Assembly: GCF_022647665.1 (NCBI RefSeq)
Contig: NZ_CP071872.1
Span: 5,146,001-5,210,000 of the forward strand
Direction: 5' to 3'
Origin: Streptomyces formicae
GTDB taxonomy: Bacteria > Actinomycetota > Actinomycetes > Streptomycetales > Streptomycetaceae
Length of the DNA stretch: 64,000 nucleotides
Below are positions 8,686 to 17,301 of this stretch, piece by piece; the stretch's first letter is position 1, and every line of letters starts with the position of its first letter. The translations under genes were made by a program, and so were the position numbers. The notes beneath the pieces are model-generated. The model saw only the letters and a program-made list of their open reading frames with translations. It had not been told where the DNA came from and searched no databases.

Positions 8686-9456
8686 TCAGCGCGACGGCTT
8701 GCGGCCCAGGACCCGGCCGGCCCTGGCGCCCACGCCCCAGGCGGTGACCCGCCACAGCGCCTCCACGACGATGTCGCGGCTCATCTTGGAGTCGCCGAGC
8801 TCCCGCTCGACGAAGGTGATCGGGACCTCGACGACGTGAAAGCCCGCTTCGACGGCCCGGCGGGCGAGGTCGACCTGGAAGCAGTAGCCCTGCGAGGCGA
8901 CGTCGTCGAGGCCGAGCCCTTCGAGGGTCTCCTTGCGGAAGGCCCGGAAGCCGCCGGTGACGTCCCGGATCGGGATGCCGAGCAGCAGGCGGGAGTAGGT
9001 GCTGCCGCCGCGGGAGAGGAACTCTCGGGACTTGGGCCAGTTGACGACCCGGCCGCCCGGCACCCAGCGGGAGCCGAGGACGAGGTCGGCGCCCTTGAGC
9101 GCGGTGAGCAGCCGGGGCAGCTCCTCGGGCTGGTGGGAGCCGTCGGCGTCCATCTCGACCAGGACGCCGTAGCCGTGCTCGATGCCCCAGCGGAAGCCGG
9201 CCATATAGGCGGCGCCGAGCCCCTCCTTGCCCTTGCGGTGCAGGACGTGGACCTGGGGGTCCTCCACGGAGAGCTCGTCGACGATCTTTCCGGTGCCGTC
9301 GGGGCTGTTGTCGTCGGCGACCAGGATGTCCGCGTCCGGCACGGCGGCGCGCACGCGCGAGACGATCGGCCCGATGTTCTCCGCCTCGTTGTAGGTCGGG
9401 ATGATCACCAAGGCTCTGCCGAGCGGGCCGTACCGCCTCTGACCACCGTCGTTCAC
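8686..9456 (-). CDS. ppm: Polyprenol-phosphate mannosyltransferase
   Basis: 256 residues, a GT2-family enzyme that moves mannose from GDP-mannose to polyprenyl phosphate, giving the donor for protein O-mannosylation. Visible motifs: IIPTYNEAENI near residue 20, VADDNSPDGT, EMDADGSHQPEELP (the DXD metal site) and GGFRAFRK; no C-terminal membrane domain, so it is a soluble Ppm1-type catalytic subunit. In S. coelicolor the matching gene (Ppm1) is needed for phage phiC31 infection, which uses a glycoprotein receptor. The start ATG 9456 sits after a 500-bp structured gap. Confidence 0.94.
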   Translation of the reverse strand: MNDGGQRRYGPLGRALVIIPTYNEAENIGPIVSRVRAAVPDADILVADDNSPDGTGKIVDELSVEDPQVHVLHRKGKEGLGAAYMAGFRWGIEHGYGVLVEMDADGSHQPEELPRLLTALKGADLVLGSRWVPGGRVVNWPKSREFLSRGGSTYSRLLLGIPIRDVTGGFRAFRKETLEGLGLDDVASQGYCFQVDLARRAVEAGFHVVEVPITFVERELGDSKMSRDIVVEALWRVTAWGVGARAGRVLGRKPSR

Positions 9457-9956
9457 TGCTGCCCCTTAACGTCCGTACGCAGAGACCCACCATAGCGACC
9501 GCTGATGACGCAGCGACGGCGGCACGGACACGAGGCGGGTGGGGAGGGCGGATACGGCCGGGGCCCGGCGTCCTTCGGGCCGGCCTGGGACCCGCTGGCT
9601 GCGGGTCGACCGAGAGCCGTTGTCTACTGAACGCCGGGCCCCACCCGGGTCGCACCCTGCCGCCCGGCCGAAACCTTCCCTCGCCCCCGAGGCGCGGGCG
9701 CTGAACCTGGCTCCCAGTGGTGGTGCGCCGGTGCGGCGCACCACCCCATGACCCAGCGGCGTTCGACGACTGCGTGGAAGCTCGACCGGTCGGACGTCCT
9801 GTGGTGGACTCGGCCGAACCTACCGGCCCTCCGCCGCACTCTGTCAACAGTCGTGTGAACTGCGGCGATTGGGCGAATCGGCTGGTCAGTGACGAAGATC
9901 CGCAGGTAGTGAGCGAACCTTCGGCGAGTCGCTCGACGGTACGAAATGTCCCGATG
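9457..9956. other. Non-coding gap with three hairpins
   Basis: No gene is supported. An exact 12-base inverted repeat, GGGGCCCGGCGT at 9560-9571 and its complement at 9631-9642, encloses an inner hairpin (GACCCGC/GCGGGTC, about 9589-9607). A separate 12-base perfect hairpin lies at 9719-9745. A 36-codon reading frame at 9748-9858 has no ribosome site worth trusting. The ppm promoter should lie at 9460-9560 on the minus strand. Confidence 0.6.
9719..9745 (-). terminator. Hairpin, probable terminator
   Basis: GGTGGTGCGCCG (9719-9730) pairs perfectly with 9734-9745 across a three-base loop. It lies downstream of the amidohydrolase (stop at 9957, minus strand) but more than 200 bases away, so termination of that gene is an inference. 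Confidence 0.5.
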
Positions 9957-11579
9957 TCACTCGTTAGGCCGTACGTAGACCGTTTGTCCGAAGACAACGG
10001 TCCGCAGGCACTCCGGGAGCGCCGTTCCGGGGGTCAGATCGGGCAGTCCGGGGGTGCCCGAGCGCGGGTCCGTCGACCAGCGGGCGACCCGGTCGTCGGG
10101 GGCCTGGACGACGAGTTCGCCGGTGCGCCAGACCGCGTAGTCGGCGGGGGCGCCGGGCACGAGGATGCCCGCGTCGTCCCTGCCCACGGCCCGCCAGCCG
10201 CCCCGGGTGTGGGCGGTGAAGGCGGCGCGCACGGAGATCCGGTGCTCGGGCGTGCGGTGGAAGGCGGCAGCGCGGACCGTGCCCCAGGGATCGAGCGGGG
10301 TGACCGGACTGTCCGATCCGAAGGCCAGCGGGACCCCGGCGCGCAGGAGTGCGGCGTACGGATTGAGAGTGCGGGCGCGTTCGATTCCGAGGCGCTCGGC
10401 GTACATGCCGGTGTCGCCGCCCCAGGCCGCGTCGAACGCGGGCTGCACGGAGGCGGTGAGGCCGAGCTCGGCGAACGCGGCGACGGTCTCCGGGGTGAGC
10501 ACCTCGGCGTGCTCGACACGGTGCCGGGCGGCGCGCACCCGGGCGAGACCGAGGGCGGCGGCGGCCGCCCGCACGCCCTCGACGACGTTGCTGATCGCAC
10601 GGTCGCCGATCGCGTGGAAGCCCGCCTGGATCCCGGCCTCCGTGCAGGCCGTGACATGGGCGGCGACGGCGGCCGCGTCGAGGTGGGCGACGCCGGAGTG
10701 CGCCGCGTCGGCGTACGGCTCGTGGAGGCAGGCCGTGTGCGAGCCGAGCGAGCCGTCGGCGAAGAGGTCGCCGGCCGCGCCGGCGGCGCCGAGGGCGAGC
10801 GCCCGCTCCACGTCCGTGTCGGCCCAGTAGCCGACCACGCGGGGCCCTGCTTCGTCGGCGGCGGTCTTCAGGAGGCCGGTGAAGTCGTCCTCGGAGGTGA
10901 TGTCGGGGCCGGCGCACTCGTGCACGGTGCCGATGCCGAGCGAGGCCGCGCGCCGGAGCGCGGCGCGCTGGGCCCCGGCCCGCTGCTCGGGCGATACGGC
11001 GGCGTACGCCGTGGCGCGTACGGCGTGGTGGGCGTCGCCCGTCAGCGGCTGCGCCTCGTGGAAGCCGGTCCTGTCCCGGACGCCCGGCACCAGGTCGAGC
11101 AGGGCGGTGGTGACGACGGCCGAGTGGACGTCGATACGGGTCAGATAGAGCGGACGGCCGCCGGTGAGCTCGTCGAGCTCGTCGCGCCGTGGGGGCCGCT
11201 GCTCGGGCCAGCGGGAGGCGTCCCAGCCGTGCCCGATCAGGATCCGGTCCCCGGGCCGGGCGGCCGCGTACGCCCTGATGCGCTGGGCCGCCTCGGCGAG
11301 CGAGGCGGCGCCGGACAGGTCGAGGCCGGTGAGCGCCAGGCCGGTGGCGGTGGTGTGCACATGCGCGTCCACGAAGGCGGGCGTGACGAGGGCGCCTTCC
11401 AGGTCGACGACCTCGTCCACGCCGGAGGCGAAGGCGTCAGCGGCGCCCTCGGAGCCCACCCACGCGATGTGCCCACGCTCGACCACCATCGCGGTGGCGA
11501 ACGGGTCGGCGGGACTGTGTACGTCACCGCCACGCAGCAGCACGGTGCGGTGTTCGGCCTGGGTCGCGCTCTCACTCAT
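9957..11579 (-). CDS. Amidohydrolase, YtcJ-like
   Basis: 540 residues, a metal-dependent hydrolase of the amidohydrolase-3 (YtcJ) branch. Metal ligands are visible in TPAFVDAHVHTTATG (residues about 66-80), HAIGDRAISN, RVEHAEVL and the late Asp in FGSDSPVTPLDPW. Substrate is not predictable; relatives act on N-acyl or formamide-type C-N bonds. ATG 11579 (MSESATQ) is chosen because longer starts would run through the repeat element upstream; the ribosome site is weak. The gene is followed by the Lrp gene's repeat element upstream and by a structured gap downstream, so it appears monocistronic. Confidence 0.86.
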   Translation of the reverse strand: MSESATQAEHRTVLLRGGDVHSPADPFATAMVVERGHIAWVGSEGAADAFASGVDEVVDLEGALVTPAFVDAHVHTTATGLALTGLDLSGAASLAEAAQRIRAYAAARPGDRILIGHGWDASRWPEQRPPRRDELDELTGGRPLYLTRIDVHSAVVTTALLDLVPGVRDRTGFHEAQPLTGDAHHAVRATAYAAVSPEQRAGAQRAALRRAASLGIGTVHECAGPDITSEDDFTGLLKTAADEAGPRVVGYWADTDVERALALGAAGAAGDLFADGSLGSHTACLHEPYADAAHSGVAHLDAAAVAAHVTACTEAGIQAGFHAIGDRAISNVVEGVRAAAAALGLARVRAARHRVEHAEVLTPETVAAFAELGLTASVQPAFDAAWGGDTGMYAERLGIERARTLNPYAALLRAGVPLAFGSDSPVTPLDPWGTVRAAAFHRTPEHRISVRAAFTAHTRGGWRAVGRDDAGILVPGAPADYAVWRTGELVVQAPDDRVARWSTDPRSGTPGLPDLTPGTALPECLRTVVFGQTVYVRPNE

Positions 11580-11589
11580 GGGGAACAGC

Positions 11590-11804
11590 CTAGGGAGTGT
11601 CTTCGAAGCAGCGTCATCCGCCCGGAGGGCGGGCCCGGCGGAGTCTGGTGCGTGCGATCGCAAGGCGGAGGAGGGAGTCCATGCGGTGGGGGCACCTCCC
11701 GTGCCCGAAGGGCTACGGGGGTGGGGGCACACCCCCCAGGCGCAAGCTCTGGGGGAGCGTGCCAGACGCCGCCGGGCAGACGGGGCTTCGAAGACACGAC
11801 CTAG
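11590..11804. mobile_element. MITE-like element, copy 1
   Basis: 215 bp bounded by imperfect 19-base inverted ends: CTAGGGAGTGTCTTCGAAG (11590-11608) against the complement of 11786-11804, 17 of 19 matching. It carries the core shared with copies 2 and 3 (about 11652-11760: GTGCGTGCGATCGCAAGGCGG, then GGGGGCACCTCCCGTGCCCG and a GCGCAAGCTCTGGGGGAG block). There is no transposase. Its right end contains the TAG stop of the Lrp gene. Confidence 0.75.
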
Positions 11805-12241
11805 ATTCGCGGGGGCCGTGCCTCGTACGGGGTCGAGAGGACCACGGTCGTGCGGGTGGACACACCGGCCAGGGAGCGGATCTGGCTGAGCAGTTCCTCC
11901 AGCGCCAGCGGCGTGCCGACGCGCACCTTGAGGATGTAGTTCTCGTCCCCGGCGACGCTGTGGCACGCCTCGATCTCGGGCACGCCGGCGAGCCGCTCGG
12001 CGATGTCGTCGGGGGCGCTGGGGTCGAAGGGTTTCACCGAGATGAAGGCCGTGAGCGGCAGTCCGACCTCTTCGGGGTCGACGACGGCGGCGTACCCGCG
12101 GATGACGCCGCGCTGCTCGAGCCTGCGGACGCGCTGATGCACCGCCGAGGTGGACAGGCCCGTGGCCTTGCCCAGGTCGGTGTAGCTCATGCGCCCGTCC
12201 TTGACGAGCAACTCGACGATCTGACGATCCAGCTCCTCCAT
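11801..12241 (-). CDS. Lrp/AsnC-family regulator
   Basis: 146 residues: N-terminal winged HTH (DRQIVELLVKDGRMSYTDLG, then GLSTSAVHQRVRRLEQRGVI) and C-terminal RAM ligand-binding domain (about 65-140, with VTCHSVAGDENYIL-like strand reading ACHSVAGDENYILKV). These proteins form octamers and sense amino acids. ATG 12241 follows GATCCGC with no strong ribosome site. The stop codon lies inside the end of MITE copy 1, so the last residues or the 3' untranslated region may have changed when the element arrived. It faces the small gene at 12500 divergently across 258 bp, the probable autoregulated promoter. Confidence 0.92.
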   Translation of the reverse strand: MEELDRQIVELLVKDGRMSYTDLGKATGLSTSAVHQRVRRLEQRGVIRGYAAVVDPEEVGLPLTAFISVKPFDPSAPDDIAERLAGVPEIEACHSVAGDENYILKVRVGTPLALEELLSQIRSLAGVSTRTTVVLSTPYEARPPRI

Positions 12242-12499
12242 GCGGATCAACCTATTGCCCCGGGTCGCCTCCGGCACAGTCGGCTGCGTCCTGAACGGCG
12301 CCGGGAGGGCATCGGAGGGGCGTCGGGAGGGGTGCGGACCATGCCGGGTCGGGCATCTGCGGCGGGCATGTGACGAAGACCACAGGCTTGGACCCGTGTC
12401 CGTCGAGACCTCACGGTTACCCGCGGAGCGCGGCGGGAAGTGCTTGGTGTGGTCGAGGCCGCAAGTGCCTGGTCGGCCCACCCGAGGGGGAGATTCTCC

Positions 12500-12904
12500 A
12501 TGCAGAGTGTGAAGCGCACCGGACGCACCGAACCGGAGCCCGTTGAATCCGTCGTGTCCCACGAGGACGACGTGCTCGATGCCTACGACACGTTCGAGAT
12601 GTACCGGGTGATCTGCCCGGACTGCGCGCAGCCGATCGCGCTGCTCGCCGACGAGGACGCCCTGCCGGAGCACGCACTGTGCCCGACGCCGTGGAACCCG
12701 TTCGTACTGTCGGTGTGCGCCGGGACCGGCCGGCCGGCGGCCGACGCCCGCCCCGCCGACGAGTCGCTGGAGGTCCAGGAGCAGGACACCGCCCTGCTGT
12801 TGACACTCCCTCAGGGGCTCGACTGGCGGACGCAGCCCTTCTCGCACGTCGGTGGCCCGGGTTCGCGCCCCATCAAGGTGCCCCCGACGCGACGGGCCGC
12901 CTGA
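12500..12904 (+). CDS. Conserved hypothetical protein with CPDC motif
   Basis: 134 residues of unknown function. A central segment reads YRVICPDCAQPIALLADEDA, followed by EHALCPTPWNPF and another Cys (SVC), which could form a small zinc site, but the spacing is not one I recognise. The first 40 residues are acidic. GAGGGGGAG (12484-12492) sets the ATG at 12500. It is divergent from the Lrp gene and could be its target (inference from position only). No membrane or signal sequence. Confidence 0.72.
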   Translation: MQSVKRTGRTEPEPVESVVSHEDDVLDAYDTFEMYRVICPDCAQPIALLADEDALPEHALCPTPWNPFVLSVCAGTGRPAADARPADESLEVQEQDTALLLTLPQGLDWRTQPFSHVGGPGSRPIKVPPTRRAA

Positions 12905-13028
12905 CCCCGCCGCGGGTCCACCGGTCCGAGCGAGATCGTCGCCCGCTCCGCGCGACGGGTACACCACGAACTCGCGCTCGAATTGGCCTGCCGGTGACCC
13001 GGGGCGCCCACCGGGCGTTTTGACGGGC

Positions 13029-13277
13029 ATGACCCCGCAGTACCCCACGGGCGGCTCGGGCCGCCGCCGGCTGACGGCGCCCCGTCAGGACGAATCGGTT
13101 CCGCGCGCGGCGGACCCGCCCATCTACCGCGATCTGCTGCGCCACTGGGCGAGCGCGGGACGCACCCTGCCGGGCCGCCGCGACCAGGAGTGGAACAGGC
13201 TCACGGCGGCACCGGCGTGGACCCAGCGGACCGGCTGGGTCAGCGGGACTCTGGCCCAGCGAGGTGACGGGCGATGA
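13029..13277 (+). CDS. Small hypothetical protein
   Basis: 82 residues, Arg- and Trp-rich, with a middle section PPIYRDLLRHWASAGRTLPGRRDQEWNRL split by prolines that resembles conserved streptomycete small proteins. The 3' end overlaps the convergent acyl-CoA dehydrogenase by 38 bp, which slightly lowers confidence. ATG 13029 was chosen as the first methionine; no clear ribosome site. Function unknown. Confidence 0.5.
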   Translation: MTPQYPTGGSGRRRLTAPRQDESVPRAADPPIYRDLLRHWASAGRTLPGRRDQEWNRLTAAPAWTQRTGWVSGTLAQRGDGR

Positions 13278-14412
13278 CCATGCGCTGGATCTGATTGGTG
13301 CCCTCGACGATCTGCAGCACCTTGGCCTCGCGCATCAGCCGTTCGACCGGGAAGTCGGCGGTGTAGCCGTATCCGCCGAGAATCTGCACCGCGTCCGTGG
13401 TCACCTGCATCGCCGCGTCCGTGCAGAACAGTTTGGCCATCGCGGCCTGCCGGGAGAACGGCCTGCCCGCGTCCCGGAGCCGGGCGGCGGCCAGGTACAG
13501 CGCACGGCCGGCCTCGACCTTGGTCGCCATGTCGGCGAGCATGAAGCGCAGCCCCTGGAAGTCGGCGATGGGGCGGCCGAACTGCTGCCTTCCGGTGGCG
13601 TACGCGACCGCCTCGTCGAGGGCCGCCTGGGCGATGCCGACGGCGCAGGCGGCGATACCGAGACGCCCCGAGTCCAGCGCCGACAGCGCGATGGCGAAGC
13701 CCTGCCCCTCCTCGCCGATGCGGCGGGCGTCGGGGACGCGGACGCCGTCGAAGTGCAGCTGGGCCGTGGGCGAGCCCTTCATGCCCATCTTCTTCTCGGG
13801 CGCGGCGGCGCCGAGCCCTTCGGCGTCGCCCGGCACCAGGTAGGCCGTGACGCCCCGGGCTCCCTCCCCGCCGGAGCGGGCAAGGACCGTGTAGAAGTCG
13901 GCGACACCGCCGTGGGTGATCCACGCCTTGGTGCCGGTGATCACCCAGTCGTCGCCGTCGCGCACGGCCTTCGTGCGGAGCGAGGCGGCGTCGGAGCCGG
14001 AGGACGGCTCGGAGAGGCAGTACGCGCCGAGCAGGCCGCCCGCGAGCATCGCGGGAAGGTGCTCGGCCTGCTGCTCCTTGGTGCCGTACTGGGCCAGGGC
14101 GTGGCAGGCCAGGGAGTGCACGCTGACGCCGAGGCCCACGGTGAGGCGGGCGGCGGCGAGCTCTTCGAGTACCTGGAGGTACACCTCGTACGGCTGGTCG
14201 CCTCCGCCGTACGCGGAGTCGTACGGCAGGCCGAGCAGTCCGGAGTCGGAGAGCAGCGAGAAGATCTCGCGCGGGAAGTGGCCCGCGTCCTCCTCCTCGG
14301 CCGCGCGGGGGGCGATCTCCCGCTGGACGATCTCCCGGACCAGGGCGATGAGATCCCTGGCCTCCTCGGTGGGCAGCGTGCGGTCCACCGGATGCGGGGC
14401 GCGGTCGGGCAT
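13240..14412 (-). CDS. Acyl-CoA dehydrogenase
   Basis: 390 residues, the usual length for a short/branched-chain acyl-CoA dehydrogenase tetramer subunit; FAD-dependent alpha,beta-dehydrogenation of acyl-CoA, electrons passed to ETF. Motifs: AYCLSEPSSGSDAASLRT (FAD/substrate), WITHGG, RQQFGRPIADFQGLRF, QILGGYGY and VEGTNQIQRMVIARHL, whose Glu is the catalytic base position of the short-chain group. ATG 14412 is preferred over GTG 14451 because GGGAGGAG precedes it. Exact acyl substrate cannot be read from sequence. Transcribed alone, convergent with 13029-13277. Confidence 0.94.
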   Translation of the reverse strand: MPDRAPHPVDRTLPTEEARDLIALVREIVQREIAPRAAEEEDAGHFPREIFSLLSDSGLLGLPYDSAYGGGDQPYEVYLQVLEELAAARLTVGLGVSVHSLACHALAQYGTKEQQAEHLPAMLAGGLLGAYCLSEPSSGSDAASLRTKAVRDGDDWVITGTKAWITHGGVADFYTVLARSGGEGARGVTAYLVPGDAEGLGAAAPEKKMGMKGSPTAQLHFDGVRVPDARRIGEEGQGFAIALSALDSGRLGIAACAVGIAQAALDEAVAYATGRQQFGRPIADFQGLRFMLADMATKVEAGRALYLAAARLRDAGRPFSRQAAMAKLFCTDAAMQVTTDAVQILGGYGYTADFPVERLMREAKVLQIVEGTNQIQRMVIARHLAGPESR

Positions 14413-14665
14413 TGCGGCGCTCTCCTCCCTGTCGGGCGCTGCGGCGGTCACGCGCGAAGGGTTGGGCGGCGCCGCCGGATGTCACCTGATGCGCCGATGC
14501 TGCCCTCCCGGATCACGGAAGTGGCTGACCAGCGGCTGTGGCGGGTTGAGTATGCCCGATCCGGGGGCGTCCGTCACGGGCTGGAATGACTCACTCCGCT
14601 TTCGCGCGGCTTCCACTCGGCCGTCCTCGGACTCCACCCCGGCCCCTCGAAAAGCCCCTCGAAAT

Positions 14666-14706
14666 TGGTCCGAACCATTGACCCACTGGTCTAGTCCTCC
14701 TACCGT
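14666..14706 (+). promoter_or_regulatory. Chitinase promoter with tandem chitin operators
   Basis: Two 12-base repeats of the streptomycete chitinase type, TGGTCCGAACCA (14666-14677) and TGGTCTAGTCCT (14687-14698), overlap a promoter: TTGACC at 14678-14683, a 17-base spacer, TACCGT at 14701-14706. These repeats mediate chitin induction and glucose repression, and resemble DasR sites. The transcript would start near 14713, about 108 bases ahead of the gene. Confidence 0.82.
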
Positions 14707-14820
14707 CGCTCTCAAGACATGACCCGTTCATGCCATGTCTGGAACCGAAGCCGAGAGGCAACCGAAGCCGAGAGGCGCAGTACCCCCCACTCGCTCTCCC
14801 TCCCCCCACGAGGAGACACG

Positions 14821-16086
14821 ATGCTCGGATCCCCTCCCCCACACAGGCGCTTCCGGGCGCTGATCGCGACGGTCTGTACGGCCGTGCTCGGCGCCGGGCT
14901 GCTCGGCGGCGTCGGCACCGCCACCGCCGGGTCGGCCACCCCGGACACGGCCCCCGCCGCAGCGGCCGCGGCCGCACCCAGGGCCGGCTCCAACGTGGTC
15001 GGCTACTTCACCAACTGGGGTGTCTACGACCGCAATTACCACGTCAAGAACATCCAGACGTCGGGCTCCGCGGCCAAGCTCACGCACATCAACTACGCGT
15101 TCGGGAACGTCACGGGCGGCAGGTGCGTGATCGGTGACGCCTTCGCCGACCACGAGAAGACGTACACCGCCGACCAGTCCGTCGACGGCGTCGCCGACAC
15201 CTGGGACCAGCCGCTGCGCGGCAGTTTCAACCAGCTGCGCAAGCTGAAGAAGCTCAACCCCCATCTGAAGGTCATCTGGTCCTTCGGCGGCTGGACCTGG
15301 TCCGGCGGCTTCACGGAGGCCGCGCGGAACCCGGCGGCGTTCGCCGACTCCTGCCACAGCCTGGTCGAGGACCCGCGCTGGGCGGACGTCTTCGACGGGA
15401 TCGACATCGACTGGGAGTACCCGAACGCCTGTGGCCTCTCCTGCGACACCAGCGGGCCCGCCGCGTTCAAGAATCTGATGTCGGCGCTGCGGGCGAAGTT
15501 CGGCTCGTCGAACCTCGTCACCGCCGCGATCACGGCCGACGCGAGCAGCGGCGGCAAGATCGACGCCACCGACTACGCGGGCGCGGCACAGTACGTCGAC
15601 TGGTACAACCCGATGACCTACGACTTCTTCGGCGCCTGGGCGGCCCAGGGCCCGACCGCCCCGCATTCCCCGCTCACCTCGTACACCGGCATCCCGCAGC
15701 AGGGCTTCAACACGGACGCGGCGATCACAAAGCTCAAGGGCCTCGGGATCCCGTCCGGCAAGCTGCTGCTCGGCATCGGCTTCTACGGGCGCGGCTGGAC
15801 CGGCGTGACGCAGGCCGCCCCCGGCGGCACGGCCACCGGGCCCGCACCGGGGACGTACGAGCAGGGCATCGACGACTACAAGGTGCTCAAGACCAAGTGC
15901 CCGGCCGGCGGAACGGTCGCGGGCACCGCCTACGCGCACTGCGGGACGCAGTGGTGGAGCTACGACACGCCCGCGACGATCGCCGGGAAGATGGCGTACA
16001 AGAACCAGCAGGGCCTGGGAGGCACCTTCTTCTGGGAGCTCAGCGGTGACACGGCCAACGGCGAGCTGATCAAGTCGATCAGCTGA
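14821..16086 (+). CDS. Secreted GH18 chitinase
   Basis: 421 residues. A Sec-type signal peptide covers about residues 1-48 (RRFRALIATVCTAVLGAGLLG, then ATAGSATP). The rest is one GH18 TIM barrel, hydrolysing chitin with retention. The catalytic DxxDxDxE motif is FDGIDIDWEYP; the SxGG motif is WSFGGWTW; the MTYDFFGAW strand and the final FFWELSGD are also present. There is no chitin-binding or fibronectin domain, so it is a catalytic-domain-only enzyme. GAGGAG lies ahead of ATG. By position it resembles chiD of S. coelicolor. Regulated by the promoter at 14666-14706; terminated at 16101-16136. Confidence 0.95.
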   Translation: MLGSPPPHRRFRALIATVCTAVLGAGLLGGVGTATAGSATPDTAPAAAAAAAPRAGSNVVGYFTNWGVYDRNYHVKNIQTSGSAAKLTHINYAFGNVTGGRCVIGDAFADHEKTYTADQSVDGVADTWDQPLRGSFNQLRKLKKLNPHLKVIWSFGGWTWSGGFTEAARNPAAFADSCHSLVEDPRWADVFDGIDIDWEYPNACGLSCDTSGPAAFKNLMSALRAKFGSSNLVTAAITADASSGGKIDATDYAGAAQYVDWYNPMTYDFFGAWAAQGPTAPHSPLTSYTGIPQQGFNTDAAITKLKGLGIPSGKLLLGIGFYGRGWTGVTQAAPGGTATGPAPGTYEQGIDDYKVLKTKCPAGGTVAGTAYAHCGTQWWSYDTPATIAGKMAYKNQQGLGGTFFWELSGDTANGELIKSIS

Positions 16087-16100
16087 GCCGCAGCGGACCG

Positions 16101-16136
16101 GAGGGGGCGGGGAACGGGTCGGTTCCCCGCCCCCTC
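16101..16136 (+). terminator. Chitinase terminator
   Basis: A perfect 15-base stem, 16101-16115 with 16122-16136, around a six-base loop, 15 bp after the chitinase stop. It can also serve the convergent small gene ending at 16156. Confidence 0.9.
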
Positions 16137-16155
16137 TGTCACAGCGGTCCGGCTG

Positions 16156-16296
16156 TCACAGCAGTCCGGTCTGGGTGACGAGCATCGCGAAGACGACCAC
16201 GAGGACCCAGCCCATGATGTGCTCGACGATCTTGGGGCCGTCGTCCTTGGGCCCTCCGGTACGGGCACGGGTGGTGGTTGCGGTGGTCGCGGTCAT
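16156..16296 (-). CDS. Small single-span membrane protein
   Basis: 46 residues: a Thr/Arg-rich start (MTATTATTTRARTGG), a charged KDDGPKIVEHI segment, then one hydrophobic helix (MGWVLVVVFAMLVTQTGLL) that ends the protein. Such small C-tail membrane proteins are common and conserved beside chitinase genes in streptomycetes as far as I recall. GAGCGAGCAGCC is the only upstream ribosome-like sequence. Function unknown. Convergent with the chitinase. Confidence 0.6.
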   Translation of the reverse strand: MTATTATTTRARTGGPKDDGPKIVEHIMGWVLVVVFAMLVTQTGLL

Positions 16297-16453
16297 GGCT
16301 GCTCGCTCGGTCGTCGTGGTCGTGGACGTCCTCCGTCGGAGGATGTGACCCGTCCACAGTGCCAGCCGACGCGCCTGCGGGCAGTGACACCGGTCACGGC
16401 CCGTGGGCGCAGGCCCCGGTACTGCCGTGGAGCGGAGCCCGTACTGCCGTGGA

Positions 16454-16945
16454 TCAGCGCAGGTGGCGCCGGCGCAGCAGCAGCACGGGCGCCGCCGTGG
16501 CGACGGCAACGGCCGCGGCGCCCACCGCCCAGGCCGGACCGGACGCGGTGTCCGCGCCGAGCGCATGGTCCACCGACCAGGGCCCCGGACCGGTCACGGC
16601 GATGACGAGCGCCAACGCCCCGTAGACGAACGGGACTTCGTACCCGCCTTGGTGGGCCCAGAACCCGCTGGCGGCGCCGGGCGCGGCCGCGACGATCATC
16701 GTGCCCGTGACGATCGCGGCCGCGAGCGGGGTCGCCGCGCCGCAGGCGAGCAGCAGCGCTCCCACGAGCTCGCAGGCGCCGGCGAGCAGGACCAGCGGCT
16801 TGCCGGGCCGAAACCCTCAGCTCTCGAAGACCGGCGCGGTGCCGCTGGGGCCCATGCCGCGGAACCAGCCGAGCAGTTTCTGGGCCGCGTGCCCGAACAG
16901 CAGCCCCGCCAGCAGCAGACGCAGGAGCAGCAGTCCGGCGCTCAT
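16454..16945 (-). pseudogene. DoxX-family membrane protein with in-frame stop
   Basis: Reading from ATG 16945 gives a DoxX-type four-helix protein of 163 codons, but codon 43 is TGA (16817-16819). Before it: LLLRLLLAGLLFGHAAQK and MGPSGTAPVFES; after it, in the same frame: GFRPGKPLVLLAGACELVGA and HQGGYEVPFVYGAL. In intact relatives a leucine usually stands there (FES-L-GF). No frameshift is involved. ATG overlaps the ligA stop (ATGA), so it was the last gene of the dioxygenase operon. Either a dead gene or, less likely, two separate products; an internal start at 16765 would give only the C-terminal half. Confidence 0.82.
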
Positions 16946-17301
16946 GTCGTGATGTCCGGGTACGGGAGGGAGAAGTGCGCCAGCTGCTCGGCGTACAGCT
17001 TCTGGAAGCCCAGCCCCTCGTGGTCGCGCTCGAACATCGCGATGAACAGCGTCAGGGTGAGGAAGGGGTGGGCGCCGAGCTCGAACAGCCTGGGGTGATC
17101 GTGGGACGCGAGCGCCTCACGCTCGGCGTCCTCGAACGTCAGCCAGGTCGACGACTCGCCGCTGACGCAGTTGAGGAGGGTGTTGGCCACGTTCGCCTCC
17201 CACCACTCGACGGTGCCGCGCGGGTCGTTCCGGTACCGCTCCACCAGTTCGGGGTCGCGGTCGACGGTGTAGAGGAACTTGTTCAGCAGGTACCTGCTCA
17301 T
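16942..17301 (-). CDS. ligA: Extradiol dioxygenase small subunit, LigA-like
   Basis: 119 residues, all-helical, matching the alpha subunit of protocatechuate 4,5-dioxygenase and the C-terminal lobe of gallate dioxygenase (LLNKFLYTVDRDPELVERYR, then HPFLTLTLFIAMFE). It covers the active site of the LigB-type catalytic subunit and carries no metal. ATG overlaps the ligB stop by four bases and its own stop overlaps the doxX ATG, so the three genes were translated in series. Intact as assembled. Confidence 0.9.
   Translation of the reverse strand: MSRYLLNKFLYTVDRDPELVERYRNDPRGTVEWWEANVANTLLNCVSGESSTWLTFEDAEREALASHDHPRLFELGAHPFLTLTLFIAMFERDHEGLGFQKLYAEQLAHFSLPYPDITT

Noticed and set aside
9748..9858. 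36-codon frame (MTQRRSTTAWKL...)
   Set aside because: No convincing ribosome site, no known match, and it directly follows a terminator-like hairpin.
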